Source of the DNA: Photobacterium aquimaris
GTDB lineage: Bacteria > Pseudomonadota > Gammaproteobacteria > Enterobacterales > Vibrionaceae
Direction: 5' to 3'
Length of the DNA: 64,000 nucleotides
Assembly (NCBI RefSeq): GCF_002954455.1
Contig: NZ_MSCC01000001.1
Coordinates: forward strand, 1,214,929-1,278,928
The translations under genes were made by a program, and so were the position numbers. Positions 56,594 to 64,000 of the stretch are shown here, piece by piece (within the stretch, counting starts at the first letter, position 1; every line of letters begins with the position of its first letter). Below the pieces are notes generated by a model. The model ran no database searches and was not told the DNA's origin. It was given only the letters and a program-made list of their open reading frames with translations.

Positions 56594-56638
56594 AATCGAT
56601 GTTATTACAACGAGATAAAGTTAATAATAACATCGATT
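56594..56638. terminator. Hairpin between DUF937 and methyltransferase genes
   Basis: A perfect 14-bp inverted repeat AATCGATGTTATTA (56594-56607) / TAATAACATCGATT (56625-56638) followed by TCTTTATTG. Located between convergent genes. Confidence 0.8.
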
Positions 56639-56657
56639 TCTTTATTGTTTTATGGTG

Positions 56658-57497
56658 TTACTTCTGTGCACTAACGCCCATCAGGTGATCAACCTTTTGC
56701 ACGTTCTTAAATCCAACCGCGATTAATCGACGAATTACACCGTCGACAAAACTACTACCCTTTTTCATAATATGCGGGTTACCGGTGTAATGGAAAAGAC
56801 GTCCGCCTTGACGAAGTACACGGTAAATTTCGCTATAAAACTCTTCGCTATATAACTCACCAGCAAGAGAAAAACGAGGTGGATCGTGAATAACCGCATC
56901 AAACGATATCGAAGGCATGGTCGTGATCAATTCAAAGCTACTACCTTGACGTTGTTCAATACCATCATTATTTAGATCTTGCGACCAAGGATTTAACGCG
57001 CGTAGTCCCATCACTGATTCACTCAGTTCTATAGTCAACACTTTTTTAGCGCCAAGTCGATGAGCAGCAATCGCGGCATAACCTAACCCACTGCAACAAT
57101 CGAGTACATTATCGCCACTGCGTACTGCTTGTTTCGCCATATCAGATGCACTTGCAAAAGGATCTGTTCCTTTAGAAATGTGCATCTTAACACCACTAAT
57201 TTCGAGTAATGGTGCCCCCTCTGTCGGTGCTAATTTGTAATAGCCAACACTGCGGTCTTCAATTGGCTCCATATCGCCATCACTACAAAGATAAATCCTT
57301 TGAGTCTTTTTGACGATTTTTTTGAGTTCAGCAATCGACAGTTTATTGTCTTCGTCCAGTACTAAACCTTCAGGACTAACAGCGTAATCCTGTTCCGAAA
57401 GATGAAGATCTGTCGATAAGTGGACACTCGATTGTCCTTTAGCAATAGCGTCTAACGCCTGTTGAGCATTTTTTGTATGAAGATAGTAGCCAAGCAT
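56658..57497 (-). CDS. SAM-dependent methyltransferase
   Basis: 279 residues with a class I methyltransferase core: motif I VLDCCSGLGYAAIAAHRLG, motif II TIELSESV, and an IHDPPRF motif resembling the DPPY/NPP-type active site of nucleic-acid or amide N-methyltransferases. A leading domain of about 90 residues precedes it. Similar proteins are annotated as spermine synthase-like or 'predicted methyltransferase'. Substrate unknown. Monocistronic. Confidence 0.8.
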   Translation of the reverse strand: MLGYYLHTKNAQQALDAIAKGQSSVHLSTDLHLSEQDYAVSPEGLVLDEDNKLSIAELKKIVKKTQRIYLCSDGDMEPIEDRSVGYYKLAPTEGAPLLEISGVKMHISKGTDPFASASDMAKQAVRSGDNVLDCCSGLGYAAIAAHRLGAKKVLTIELSESVMGLRALNPWSQDLNNDGIEQRQGSSFELITTMPSISFDAVIHDPPRFSLAGELYSEEFYSEIYRVLRQGGRLFHYTGNPHIMKKGSSFVDGVIRRLIAVGFKNVQKVDHLMGVSAQK

Positions 57498-57739
57498 AGT
57501 TCGTTTATCTAATTAGAAACACTGAGCCTATTGTAACATAAAACCTCACACTCATATCTCAATCATAATTAGCATATTGCCCTCATGCTGAATTTGTAAT
57601 GCCATTCAACTTCGCTTGATTATCGCAGCAATATCAAACGCAGCAATATACTGACGATTCTATTGAACATAGGCGATAATCATCAACGCCAATAACGACT
57701 GTAATTTTTAAAACATCAAAAATCAAACAATTAAACAAA

Positions 57740-57757
57740 CTACCTACCAATAGGTAG
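57740..57757. promoter_or_regulatory. Operator-like palindrome 1 (TetR-type)
   Basis: CTACCTA-CCAA-TAGGTAG, a perfect 7-bp inverted repeat with a 4-base spacer. It lies 143 bases upstream of the SDR gene. The half site TAGGTAG recurs at two other places around the SDR/TetR pair. Confidence 0.6.
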
Positions 57758-57860
57758 AAATAATATTTGACGCTAAAATAAAATCACCCTATATTTAAAA
57801 TCAATGAAGCGTAGCAGAATCATCTAATCACATTGCTCGCTTCATTTTTTAACTACGCAA

Positions 57861-57882
57861 CCTATCGATCAGTAGGTAGGTC
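57861..57882. promoter_or_regulatory. Operator-like repeat 2
   Basis: ACCTATCGATCAGTAGGTAGGT contains a half site TAGGTAG and a partial counterpart ACCTA, 18 bases before the SDR start codon and overlapping the probable RBS region. It would block SDR expression if occupied. Confidence 0.5.
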
Positions 57883-57899
57883 AAATAAAGGATTACATT

Positions 57900-58670
57900 A
57901 TGTTCACGACATCATCAATTGCACTTATCGTTGGCGGCTCATCAGGCATGGGTAAAGCCACCGCTGAACGGTTATTAAACGCTGGAGTTCCTGTAATGAT
58001 TTTATCGCATAATGCCGATAAACTTGCTGCAGCAAAAGCTGATTTAGAACAACGAACTGGCGGTAATGTTGAAACAGCACAAGTTGATTTATATGACCTT
58101 ACTAATGTGAACGCTTTTATTCATCAACTGGAAAATGAAACTCGTCATATTGGTTATCTTGTTAACGCCGCTGGTTTTTTTAAACCGGTTAGCTTTCTAG
58201 AGCACACTGCAAAAGATTATGATCTTCAATTAGATATCAATAAATCATTTTTCTTTATTACTCAAGCGGTTGCAAAAAACATGCAACAACATGGCGGTGG
58301 CTCAATCGTAAATATTGGTTCAATGTGGGCCCATCAGGCTATTAAGGCCACCCCATCATCTGCTTATTCAATGCAAAAAGCAGCTTTACATGCATTTACC
58401 CGTAACTTAGCAATGGAACTTGCTGATGATAATATTCGTGCGAATGCTGTTGCTCCAGCCGTTGTTCTTTCAACTATCTATAAATCATTCATTGCTGAAG
58501 ATGAGATTGAAACAGCATTACAAGGATTTAATGATTTCCACCCAATCGGACATATAGGTTCAACCACTGATATTGCAGATGCGATTGAATTTTTACTGTC
58601 AGACAAAGCAAAATGGATCACAGGTACAGTGCTAGATGTCGATGGTGGTGTGATGGCGGGTCGTAATTAA
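57900..58670 (+). CDS. Short-chain dehydrogenase/reductase
   Basis: 256 residues, classical SDR: the NAD(P) motif [12 protein letters not shown] (TGxxxGxG with GG at the start), NAAG, the catalytic Ser in NIGSMWAH and YxxxK in [13 protein letters not shown], and a C-terminal [18 protein letters not shown]. Three TAGGTAG-type repeats and a TetR gene 140 bases downstream imply control by that regulator. Substrate unknown. Confidence 0.88.
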   Translation: MFTTSSIALIVGGSSGMGKATAERLLNAGVPVMILSHNADKLAAAKADLEQRTGGNVETAQVDLYDLTNVNAFIHQLENETRHIGYLVNAAGFFKPVSFLEHTAKDYDLQLDINKSFFFITQAVAKNMQQHGGGSIVNIGSMWAHQAIKATPSSAYSMQKAALHAFTRNLAMELADDNIRANAVAPAVVLSTIYKSFIAEDEIETALQGFNDFHPIGHIGSTTDIADAIEFLLSDKAKWITGTVLDVDGGVMAGRN

Positions 58671-58700
58671 CGCTAAAGATAACTCTCAGATATTGTTAAT

Positions 58701-58724
58701 AATGGCGATAAATACGTCGCCATT
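58701..58724 (+). terminator. Hairpin after the SDR gene
   Basis: AATGGCGA (58701-58708) / TCGCCATT (58717-58724), an 8-bp perfect stem without a U-run, between the SDR and TetR genes. Confidence 0.5.
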
Positions 58725-58730
58725 ACCTCT

Positions 58731-58745
58731 CTACTCATAGGTAGA
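58731..58745. promoter_or_regulatory. Operator-like repeat 3, upstream of the TetR gene
   Basis: CTACTCATAGGTAGA carries the half site TAGGTAG with an imperfect partner CTAC. It lies 66 bases upstream of the TetR-family start and suggests autoregulation. Confidence 0.5.
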
Positions 58746-58810
58746 AAAAATTGTTATCTGTAATGCTAAATGATAGATTATTGATCTTCTTTAAAATGTG
58801 AATATCAATT

Positions 58811-59395
58811 ATGAAAGACATTAATCCTACAGCGGCAAAAATCGCCGATATTGCCGAAAAATACATTCAATGTCGTGGTTTTAACGGCTTCAGTTTTCGT
58901 GATATTCAAGACGAATTGGGCATAAAAACAGCCAGTATTCATTATCATTATAAAACTAAACAAGATTTAGCCATTGTGGTATTTGAACGTTATCTTGAGC
59001 GCTATCAAATGGCACTAACTGCGATCGAACAGCAACATACGACAGCAGCTGATAAATTAACAGCGTTGGCCAATATCTTTATTACAGTCCGTGAAGAAGG
59101 CAAACTGTGTTTATGTGGTATGTATGCATCAGATTTTTATTCCCTCACTGATAGCCTAAACATTCCGTTGGATCGATTCGTTACTTTTAATGAGCAGTGG
59201 ATAGAGCAAGTCATAACAGCTGGAATTAATAACGATGAGTTTTCATCACAATTAATTGCTATAGATGCTGCTCGACTTTATTTCGTATCACTCGAAGGCT
59301 GCATGCTTATTTCACAATTTAAAGATGCGAATTACATTAAAACTGTGGTTAACAACTATTTTAATGTTGTTTTAAAAGTAAAAACAAATATCTAA
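58811..59395 (+). CDS. TetR-family transcriptional regulator
   Basis: 194 residues: an N-terminal TetR helix-turn-helix (about 10-56, GFNGFSFRDIQDELGIKTASIHYHYKTKQDLAI) and a C-terminal ligand-binding region with CLCGMYASDF, resembling the TetR_C_33/AcrR-like subgroup. The likely targets are the upstream SDR gene and itself, through the TAGGTAG repeats. Ligand unknown. Confidence 0.88.
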   Translation: MKDINPTAAKIADIAEKYIQCRGFNGFSFRDIQDELGIKTASIHYHYKTKQDLAIVVFERYLERYQMALTAIEQQHTTAADKLTALANIFITVREEGKLCLCGMYASDFYSLTDSLNIPLDRFVTFNEQWIEQVITAGINNDEFSSQLIAIDAARLYFVSLEGCMLISQFKDANYIKTVVNNYFNVVLKVKTNI

Positions 59396-59462
59396 GACTA
59401 TTGTTGCGAATAAAACAGACTACACTCAAGACAAATAACATTGTCGTTTCGCAGGTATTTCA

Positions 59463-60302
59463 ATGGCATCATATTATCAATTTTTGTATCTATGGTGCTT
59501 TTGCTGCCTCAGTTTCACCCTTCCAGCACACAGCAGTCCCAAACCAATCAATAATATTCATGCCAGTGTTAACTACTCACAAACAATACAACCACTGACA
59601 ATCAACACTCACATTGATAACAACTACCCCATTCAATTACAGTTACGGTTTAATGTGATTAATTGTTATGATGATATTGGACTAGTTACAGGTTGGTATC
59701 AGTATGATAAATATAAAGTTCGCATGCCATTATTAGGAATTTACAACCATCAATTTATAACCTTATATCGTTTTGATGCTGTACAACATCAACGCCTGCT
59801 TACTCAACTTCAAGATCATCCAAGTCAATTAACCACCCTTGAGAATAATTCTTCATTTATCGAAAAATTTGAGTTTATAAATCGTTGGCAGCAACCTAAT
59901 GGAGCATGGCTTCCATTTAGCGGTAAATGGACCAGCGGCACAAAAATGTTAAGCGTCAATCCTTTTAATATGGATAACATCACCAACCAAGCACAAAACC
60001 ATTATGATTTAGTGATTACTTCTTCACGCCACCCCCCAACAAGCCTTGATTTACTTACACAACTTGGTTTAGCGTCAGAATTTCGAATTACCAATAGTAA
60101 TATTGCCTGCCCAGAACTCTCATTAGCGGTTGCCAGCATCAATAAAAATACCCAAGGATGGAAGATTAAACTAAATTACAGTGTGGGGTTGCGTCGCTGT
60201 GCAGGCAGCCATGCTGGTTACTATGATTTACAACTTGATCAACAATTTAAAATGATCAGCAACCAGCATGTTTTAGTTGAACAATGCAGTATGAGGCAAT
60301 AA
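59463..60302 (+). CDS. Exported hypothetical protein
   Basis: 279 residues beginning with a signal-like sequence (MASYYQFLYLWCFCCLSFTLPAHS) and RBS AGGT. The mature protein is rich in aromatic and beta-prone residues and has cysteine pairs (NCYDD, NIACPE, RRCAGSHAGYY, EQCSMRQ). Together this points to a secreted or periplasmic protein. No family recognised. It is not clearly part of an operon. Confidence 0.65.
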   Translation: MASYYQFLYLWCFCCLSFTLPAHSSPKPINNIHASVNYSQTIQPLTINTHIDNNYPIQLQLRFNVINCYDDIGLVTGWYQYDKYKVRMPLLGIYNHQFITLYRFDAVQHQRLLTQLQDHPSQLTTLENNSSFIEKFEFINRWQQPNGAWLPFSGKWTSGTKMLSVNPFNMDNITNQAQNHYDLVITSSRHPPTSLDLLTQLGLASEFRITNSNIACPELSLAVASINKNTQGWKIKLNYSVGLRRCAGSHAGYYDLQLDQQFKMISNQHVLVEQCSMRQ

Positions 60303-60369
60303 CCATCAACAATAGCACTTATGCTATTCAGGTTAGGCTACATTATTTTATGAGCGATGATGGCTGTAA

Positions 60370-60939
60370 TTACCAAGATCGAGTGCTTAGAATCTTAATT
60401 GAGCTAATTTTATTATTAAACCCTATTGCATTTTCATCACCGCCTTTGCGAGTATAATACCCACCGCTATAGTTAATACCCTCATAAAAACGAACAGTCC
60501 ACCCTGCTGGAATATAATAAGAAGACATACGATCATCAAAATTATAAACACTTAAATTAGGCACATCATGGCTGATAGTAACTGACTTTCCACGATGATT
60601 TTTATGACTGTATAACGCGATAGCATCATGTCGTCCACTATCAGAGTTAACCGCTAATGATGATTCAATACACTTCGCTTGTTTTGCCTTACAGAAGATA
60701 CTGTTTTCACCCTGTGACTGTTCACAGCGTTGGTGCACTTTATAGCGAGCAATATCTTCGCTCATACCAACATCAGCAAAGACATCAGTAAAAGGCTGTA
60801 AAGTACAGACATAAACACGACTATTATGACTACCATTCGTATTATTAAGATTATTTACATTGTTAAACTCAACACGTAAATCCGCTTGTGAAGCAGTACT
60901 GAAACCTAAAAGAGTGGTTAAAAAGAGTATTTTTTTCAT
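60370..60939 (-). CDS. Secreted beta/gamma-crystallin-domain protein
   Basis: 189 residues with a signal peptide MKKILFLTTLLGFSTASQA. The C-terminal 80 residues form a beta/gamma-crystallin fold with two Greek-key motifs: IALYSHKNHRGKSVTI and FYEGINYSGGYYTRKG. The calcium sites are NFDDRMSS and FNNKISSI, of the N/D-N/D-x-x-S/T-S type. The N-terminal 100 residues have four cysteines (CTLQP, QRCEQ, IFCKA, AKCIE) and are otherwise unrecognised. Such proteins bind Ca2+ outside the cell. Monocistronic. Confidence 0.85.
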   Translation of the reverse strand: MKKILFLTTLLGFSTASQADLRVEFNNVNNLNNTNGSHNSRVYVCTLQPFTDVFADVGMSEDIARYKVHQRCEQSQGENSIFCKAKQAKCIESSLAVNSDSGRHDAIALYSHKNHRGKSVTISHDVPNLSVYNFDDRMSSYYIPAGWTVRFYEGINYSGGYYTRKGGDENAIGFNNKISSIKILSTRSW

Positions 60940-61204
60940 GACTACTTAATCTGCCATAGCAAATCAGATTGCTAATATAAAGGTGAACTGATTTTTGAAT
61001 AATACCACCAACCATTCCTCTTTAATATAAAACACCGTTCAAATACATCTGTTAGGTATAATAATAATCAATATAGATAATTATACTTACTTTATAAAAT
61101 ACAACATCTTGCATCATCACCTTTCTATTAATGACTGCATTCAATAGTCATACAGATACCATCTGTATTCTTATGGGGTATTTAATATAAAAAGACTCAC
61201 TAAC

Positions 61205-62017
61205 ATGCTAAACACTGCTTTATATTGGCTTAAAAAATTCATTAAAGATCCGTTTTCACACTTTCTAATAGCAGGTGCAATCCTATTTGTTTGTTATTCG
61301 TTTTATCATTCAAACACATCATCTACCAATGAAGTCGTGATCACGCCATCTCAAATCACCCAACAAAAGCGAGATGACAAAACATACTTTGGTAGCTTGC
61401 CTTCCCATGCAATGTTGAATAACGATATCAATCAAGAGATTCTGCAACGCATTCTATCGCAGCAAGCACTGAAGCTCGGCTTAGAGAAAGGCGATCCCAA
61501 TCTTAACGCGCTGCTAATGCAACGGTTTATTTCTTACACCACCCAAATAGCTAAAATAAATGCGGCCAATACTAAGTTATTGCACCGCTATTATGTTGCG
61601 CATCGCCAAAACTACCGTTTTCCTAATATGTACTCGCTCTGCTATCACTTCCTGTCACCTCAAGAGCAAGCACATTTAAAACAAGCGCCCAGTTCTCAAC
61701 AATGTTTAACCCATATAACCGAGCAAGATCTGCAGTCTAAATTAGGATCAGCGGTGATCAAAACCTTAAATACAATTGCCCCTAATACCTGGTCACATTC
61801 GGTCAACACTCCGTTTGGTCCTATTACGGTTAAATTAACCCACTATAATAAAGCTGGAATTCTAAGCTTTAAAGATGCGAAACCATTGCTAACGAATGAC
61901 TATACCAATGATGTTATTAATACAAAAATAACCGACGTAATAAAAAAATACCGCATTGAGCTTCCTGCTAACTCAGGCATCGTTGTCACAACAAAGACCT
62001 TACTTAAAAATGTATAA
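61205..62017 (+). CDS. Membrane-anchored parvulin-like (PpiC-type) protein
   Basis: 270 residues: one N-terminal transmembrane helix (about 20-35, LIAGAILFVCYSF), a SurA/PpiC-like helical N-domain with ITPSQI and NDINQEILQRILSQQALKLGL, and a degenerate parvulin region ending NTWSHSVNTPFGPITVKL. It is likely a periplasmic peptidyl-prolyl isomerase or holdase. Its stop overlaps the next gene, which encodes a HupE-like protein. Similar pairs occur in other marine proteobacteria, as I recall. Confidence 0.75.
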   Translation: MLNTALYWLKKFIKDPFSHFLIAGAILFVCYSFYHSNTSSTNEVVITPSQITQQKRDDKTYFGSLPSHAMLNNDINQEILQRILSQQALKLGLEKGDPNLNALLMQRFISYTTQIAKINAANTKLLHRYYVAHRQNYRFPNMYSLCYHFLSPQEQAHLKQAPSSQQCLTHITEQDLQSKLGSAVIKTLNTIAPNTWSHSVNTPFGPITVKLTHYNKAGILSFKDAKPLLTNDYTNDVINTKITDVIKKYRIELPANSGIVVTTKTLLKNV

Positions 62018-63026
62018 GCATAACCTTTACACTGCCCTATGCGCGGTTTTATATATGGCATTGAGTTTGGTATGGAGCCCACAAGTACAAGCCCATCCTT
62101 ATCAACCAGCTGTTGGATTAATTACTCAAATAAATAACCATCAATATGAATTAACGCTTAAACTGCCAGTGGTGGCTGGAGAACACACAAAAATCACTCC
62201 CAAGCTTACCCACGGTGGCAAGATCCATCTATTAAGCTCTCAAAATAGTCTTAATGGTTTTGGTATGGATCTGCAACGGTATTTATTGGTATTTCCAACC
62301 AAAGACACCGCGCCGATGATCACATTCCAAGGGCTAAACAATATTCAACTGTTGACGCAAACCACTAGCCAGCATGGGCAGATAAATACGCTAGAACTTT
62401 ACAAAGGACATAACCAATTATTATTGGCGGGCAAAGTCAGCACTTGGTCTACTGTGAAGTTATTTGTCACCTTAGGTATAACTCATATTTTAACAGGCAT
62501 CGACCACCTTATGTTTGTCGCTGGCCTGCTGCTCTTTACTCGTGATTTTCGGACCTTCTTAAAGGCTATCACTTGTTTCACATTGGCACACAGCATTACA
62601 TTAAGTCTATCAGCACTCAATTTTATTCATGTGCCCGAACCACCTGTTGAAGCCGGTATCGCGTTGAGTATTCTATTTTTATGCTATGAGTTAACGCGAC
62701 CTAATAATAAAGACCAACCAACATTAAGCCGCCGCTTCCCGTGGTTGATCTCGTTTTCATTTGGATTACTACACGGTTTAGGCTTTGCGAGCGCACTTAA
62801 AGCAGCAGGACTGCAACAAACCAGCATTCCTTTAGCATTAGCATGCTTTAATGTTGGTGTGGAAATCGGCCAGCTTATCTTTCTAAGTATCTTGCTAACG
62901 CTATTAAAAATTTGCTCCAAAATTGCATTTTTCCAACAACGAATCTTTCAACAAGTACCGTTATATATCATGGGAATTATGGCTTCATTTTGGTTTATTC
63001 AACGAATTTACATCGTCTTTCACTAA
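62010..63026 (+). CDS. HupE/UreJ-family membrane protein
   Basis: 338 residues from the ATG at 62010 (MYKHNLYTALCAVLYMALSL, signal peptide ending AQAHP), which overlaps the stop of the preceding gene by 8 bases; the longer frame from 61956 is unlikely. A periplasmic domain (about 30-140) precedes six membrane helices with HupE/UreJ-type motifs HILTGIDHLMFVAGLLLF, TCFTLAHSITLSLSALN and FSFGLLHGLGFASAL. HupE proteins import or handle nickel, so this may be a metal transporter; metal specificity is unproven. Confidence 0.85.
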   Translation: MYKHNLYTALCAVLYMALSLVWSPQVQAHPYQPAVGLITQINNHQYELTLKLPVVAGEHTKITPKLTHGGKIHLLSSQNSLNGFGMDLQRYLLVFPTKDTAPMITFQGLNNIQLLTQTTSQHGQINTLELYKGHNQLLLAGKVSTWSTVKLFVTLGITHILTGIDHLMFVAGLLLFTRDFRTFLKAITCFTLAHSITLSLSALNFIHVPEPPVEAGIALSILFLCYELTRPNNKDQPTLSRRFPWLISFSFGLLHGLGFASALKAAGLQQTSIPLALACFNVGVEIGQLIFLSILLTLLKICSKIAFFQQRIFQQVPLYIMGIMASFWFIQRIYIVFH

Positions 63027-63141
63027 ATAGATCATTAATCGTAATCAAACATTTTGTTTTTATAAATGGTCAACCACGTTATTACTATGATAGTGATAGC
63101 ATTCTAAATATAAGAAACAGTCAATCAGCTAAGGAAGTTAT

Positions 63142-63444
63142 ATGTACATTGCAATGAACCGTTTTAAAATTCGTTTAGGCTCAGAACAAGAATTTATCGA
63201 TATCTGGAAAAATCGCGAAACCTATCTTGATACCGTTACAGGTTTTCAATCATTCAATTTACTTCAAGGCGCATCGAATGATGAATACACCCTGTTTGCT
63301 TCGCATTCAGTATGGGATTCTCGCCAAGCATTTGAAGGTTGGACTCAATCAGAACAATTCCGCAAAGCCCATGCTAATGCCCGTGGTAACAAAGAGATTT
63401 ATTTAGGTGCACCAAATTTCGAAGGTTTTGAAAGCTGCCTTTAA
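63142..63444 (+). CDS. Antibiotic biosynthesis monooxygenase (ABM) domain protein, IsdG-like
   Basis: 100 residues: MYIAMNRFKIRLGSEQEFIDIW then ETYLDTVTGFQSFNLLQG and SVWDSRQAFEGWTQSEQFRKAH, the dimeric ferredoxin-like ABM fold. Close relatives are haem-degrading monooxygenases or small enzymes of unknown substrate. RBS AAGGAAG. The conserved IsdG-type Trp and His (W61, H76 region) are partly visible (W67, H81 here), so a haem role is possible, not shown. Confidence 0.8.
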   Translation: MYIAMNRFKIRLGSEQEFIDIWKNRETYLDTVTGFQSFNLLQGASNDEYTLFASHSVWDSRQAFEGWTQSEQFRKAHANARGNKEIYLGAPNFEGFESCL

Positions 63445-63469
63445 TAACAAGCTATAGATTCAATCAAGA

Positions 63470-63498
63470 CCCAAATACCTTACTCATGGGTATTTGGG
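63470..63498. terminator. Hairpin after the ABM gene
   Basis: Perfect 10-bp inverted repeat CCCAAATACC (63470-63479) / GGTATTTGGG (63489-63498) with a 9-base loop, between convergent coding regions. It also covers the end of the EAL remnant. Confidence 0.75.
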
Positions 63499-63611
63499 TT
63501 ACGATAATATTCAGCTTGTGCTTCTGTTTCAACACACTCAGCAATAAGACTAAGTGACAAACGTTTTGCCATTTCAACGGCGTTTAACGATGCCAGCACA
63601 ATGACTGCTAT
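63480..63611 (-). pseudogene. EAL-domain (c-di-GMP phosphodiesterase) remnant
   Basis: A minus-strand frame of about 43 codons containing NAVEMAKRLSLSLIAECVET followed by EAQAEYYR. This matches the conserved near-C-terminal segment of EAL domains (x-A-K-x-L-x-L-x-V-I-A-E-G-V-E-T). The Gly of AEGVET is Cys here, and nothing else of an EAL protein precedes it; the frame stops after a few more residues. It overlaps the end of the lysozyme reading frame. A fragment left by recombination. Confidence 0.55.
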
Positions 63612-64000
63612 CAAGTCGACAATCTTTACCATTCACATACACCCAGCGTGGAAACTCATTACAAGCTGCGGTTAACTCCCCTGCTTTAAGTTTCTTGAGA
63701 TAGGTAGAACTGCGAAAGTTGCCAGCCCCGAGGTTAAACACAAATGACACTGCCATATCGTATTGAGGGCCAGCAGCTAATGTTACTTGCCTATCAACCA
63801 GCTTTTCCGCAGCGCTAATATCTTCAATGTACCAATCAGCAATGGTTTCGGTGGTTGCTTTGTCGCCTTGTTTTACTCCTGTGGTATGGCCTAACCCTGC
63901 AGTCCAACGATCGGCACTGCATTGATAAGCGGATGATGAACACCCTTCTAGATTACTGATAAACGCTAATCCATCAGGGGTGTTTTTTAATTCGTGATCG
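63574..64000 (-). CDS. Phage-type lysozyme (GH24), partial at window edge
   Basis: The reverse strand encodes at least 142 residues, with the 5' end outside the window. The GH24 active-site signature is complete: GLAFISNLEGCSSSAYQCS with the catalytic Glu, then DRWTAGLGHTTG. The core continues with YDMAVSFVFNLGAGNFRSS and CNEFPRWVYVNGK, to VKRR where the frame stops. Such endolysins come from phages or act as anti-bacterial effectors. The C-terminal end overlaps an EAL remnant and may be truncated. Confidence 0.8.
   Translation of the reverse strand, partial: DHELKNTPDGLAFISNLEGCSSSAYQCSADRWTAGLGHTTGVKQGDKATTETIADWYIEDISAAEKLVDRQVTLAAGPQYDMAVSFVFNLGAGNFRSSTYLKKLKAGELTAACNEFPRWVYVNGKDCRLDSSHCAGIVKRR

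Noticed and set aside
59401..59598. 65-codon reading frame overlapping the start of the exported hypothetical gene
   Set aside because: TTG start without RBS; the frame at 59463-60302 has a signal peptide, RBS and much greater length.
63574..63756. A 60-codon lysozyme start at the internal ATG at 63756
   Set aside because: The reading frame is open upstream to the window edge and contains the GH24 catalytic signature, so that ATG is internal.
1..64000. CRISPR arrays, tRNA or rRNA genes, integrase genes
   Set aside because: No regularly spaced repeats, no cloverleaf or rRNA-like sequence and no tyrosine or serine recombinase gene were seen on either strand.

Overview
The window looks like chromosomal DNA of a low-GC marine gammaproteobacterium of the family Vibrionaceae, most likely Photobacterium. 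The evidence is gene order and gene content: fnr with ccoI/ccoS, a NosP/VpsS-like pair, matP-lonH-fabA-rmf, a DUF3466 protein beside uup, rlmKL, zapC, pyrD, a large NAD-glutamate dehydrogenase, pepN/pncB, prc-proQ, letAB-rsmF, an SdsR-like RNA and tmaR. Protein sequences match Vibrio relatives closely. I did not compute base composition or run a search.

The outstanding landmark is a complete XerCD recombination site (dif) at 8491-8518. Two perfect matS sites (2423 and 14601) flank it and matP lies at 13658-14119, so the window covers the replication terminus of a chromosome, probably chromosome I. Left of dif (1-8.2 kb) are the fnr start, the cbb3 oxidase copper-ATPase assembly genes, a frameshifted short-chain dehydrogenase and a nitric-oxide-type FIST sensor with its hybrid kinase. 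Immediately right of dif (8.5-10.9 kb) lie two damaged, mosaic ISNCY-family insertion sequences. They are followed at 11.2-12.4 kb by a ToxR-like membrane transcription factor overlapping a small membrane-anchored periplasmic protein. This fits the 'co-component' architecture of ToxR/ToxS and VtrA/VtrC and is the best candidate here for an undescribed regulatory system. As I recall, CTX/RTX-type elements occupy the equivalent interval in Vibrio cholerae.

From 12.8 to 47.7 kb the DNA is conserved core: terminus organisation (matP), Lon-like protease and fatty acid synthesis (lonH, fabA), ribosome hibernation (rmf), an rlmKL-glutaredoxin-uup-DUF3466 operon, division (zapC), pyrimidine synthesis (pyrD with a consensus PurR box), glutamate dehydrogenase split by a poly-A frameshift, pepN/pncB, prc-proQ, msrC, an ABC exporter, the LetA/LetB lipid-transport pair and rsmF. 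An SdsR-type sigma-S small RNA sits at about 47757-47856, between rsmF and tmaR.

From 48 to 64 kb the content becomes more accessory: two cold-shock genes, EfpL, acetyltransferases, a DUF535 protein, a broken Cu/Zn superoxide dismutase, a frameshifted HAD phosphatase, a histidine-rich repeat peptide, a Kbp/DUF937 pair, a short-chain dehydrogenase with a TetR regulator and three operator-like repeats, a beta/gamma-crystallin, a PPIase-like/HupE pair, and finally a phage-type lysozyme running off the end and overlapping an EAL-domain remnant. Four frameshifted genes occur in the window, two of them at A7/A8 runs. These could be real decay, slippage sites or sequencing error, and the read data would decide.
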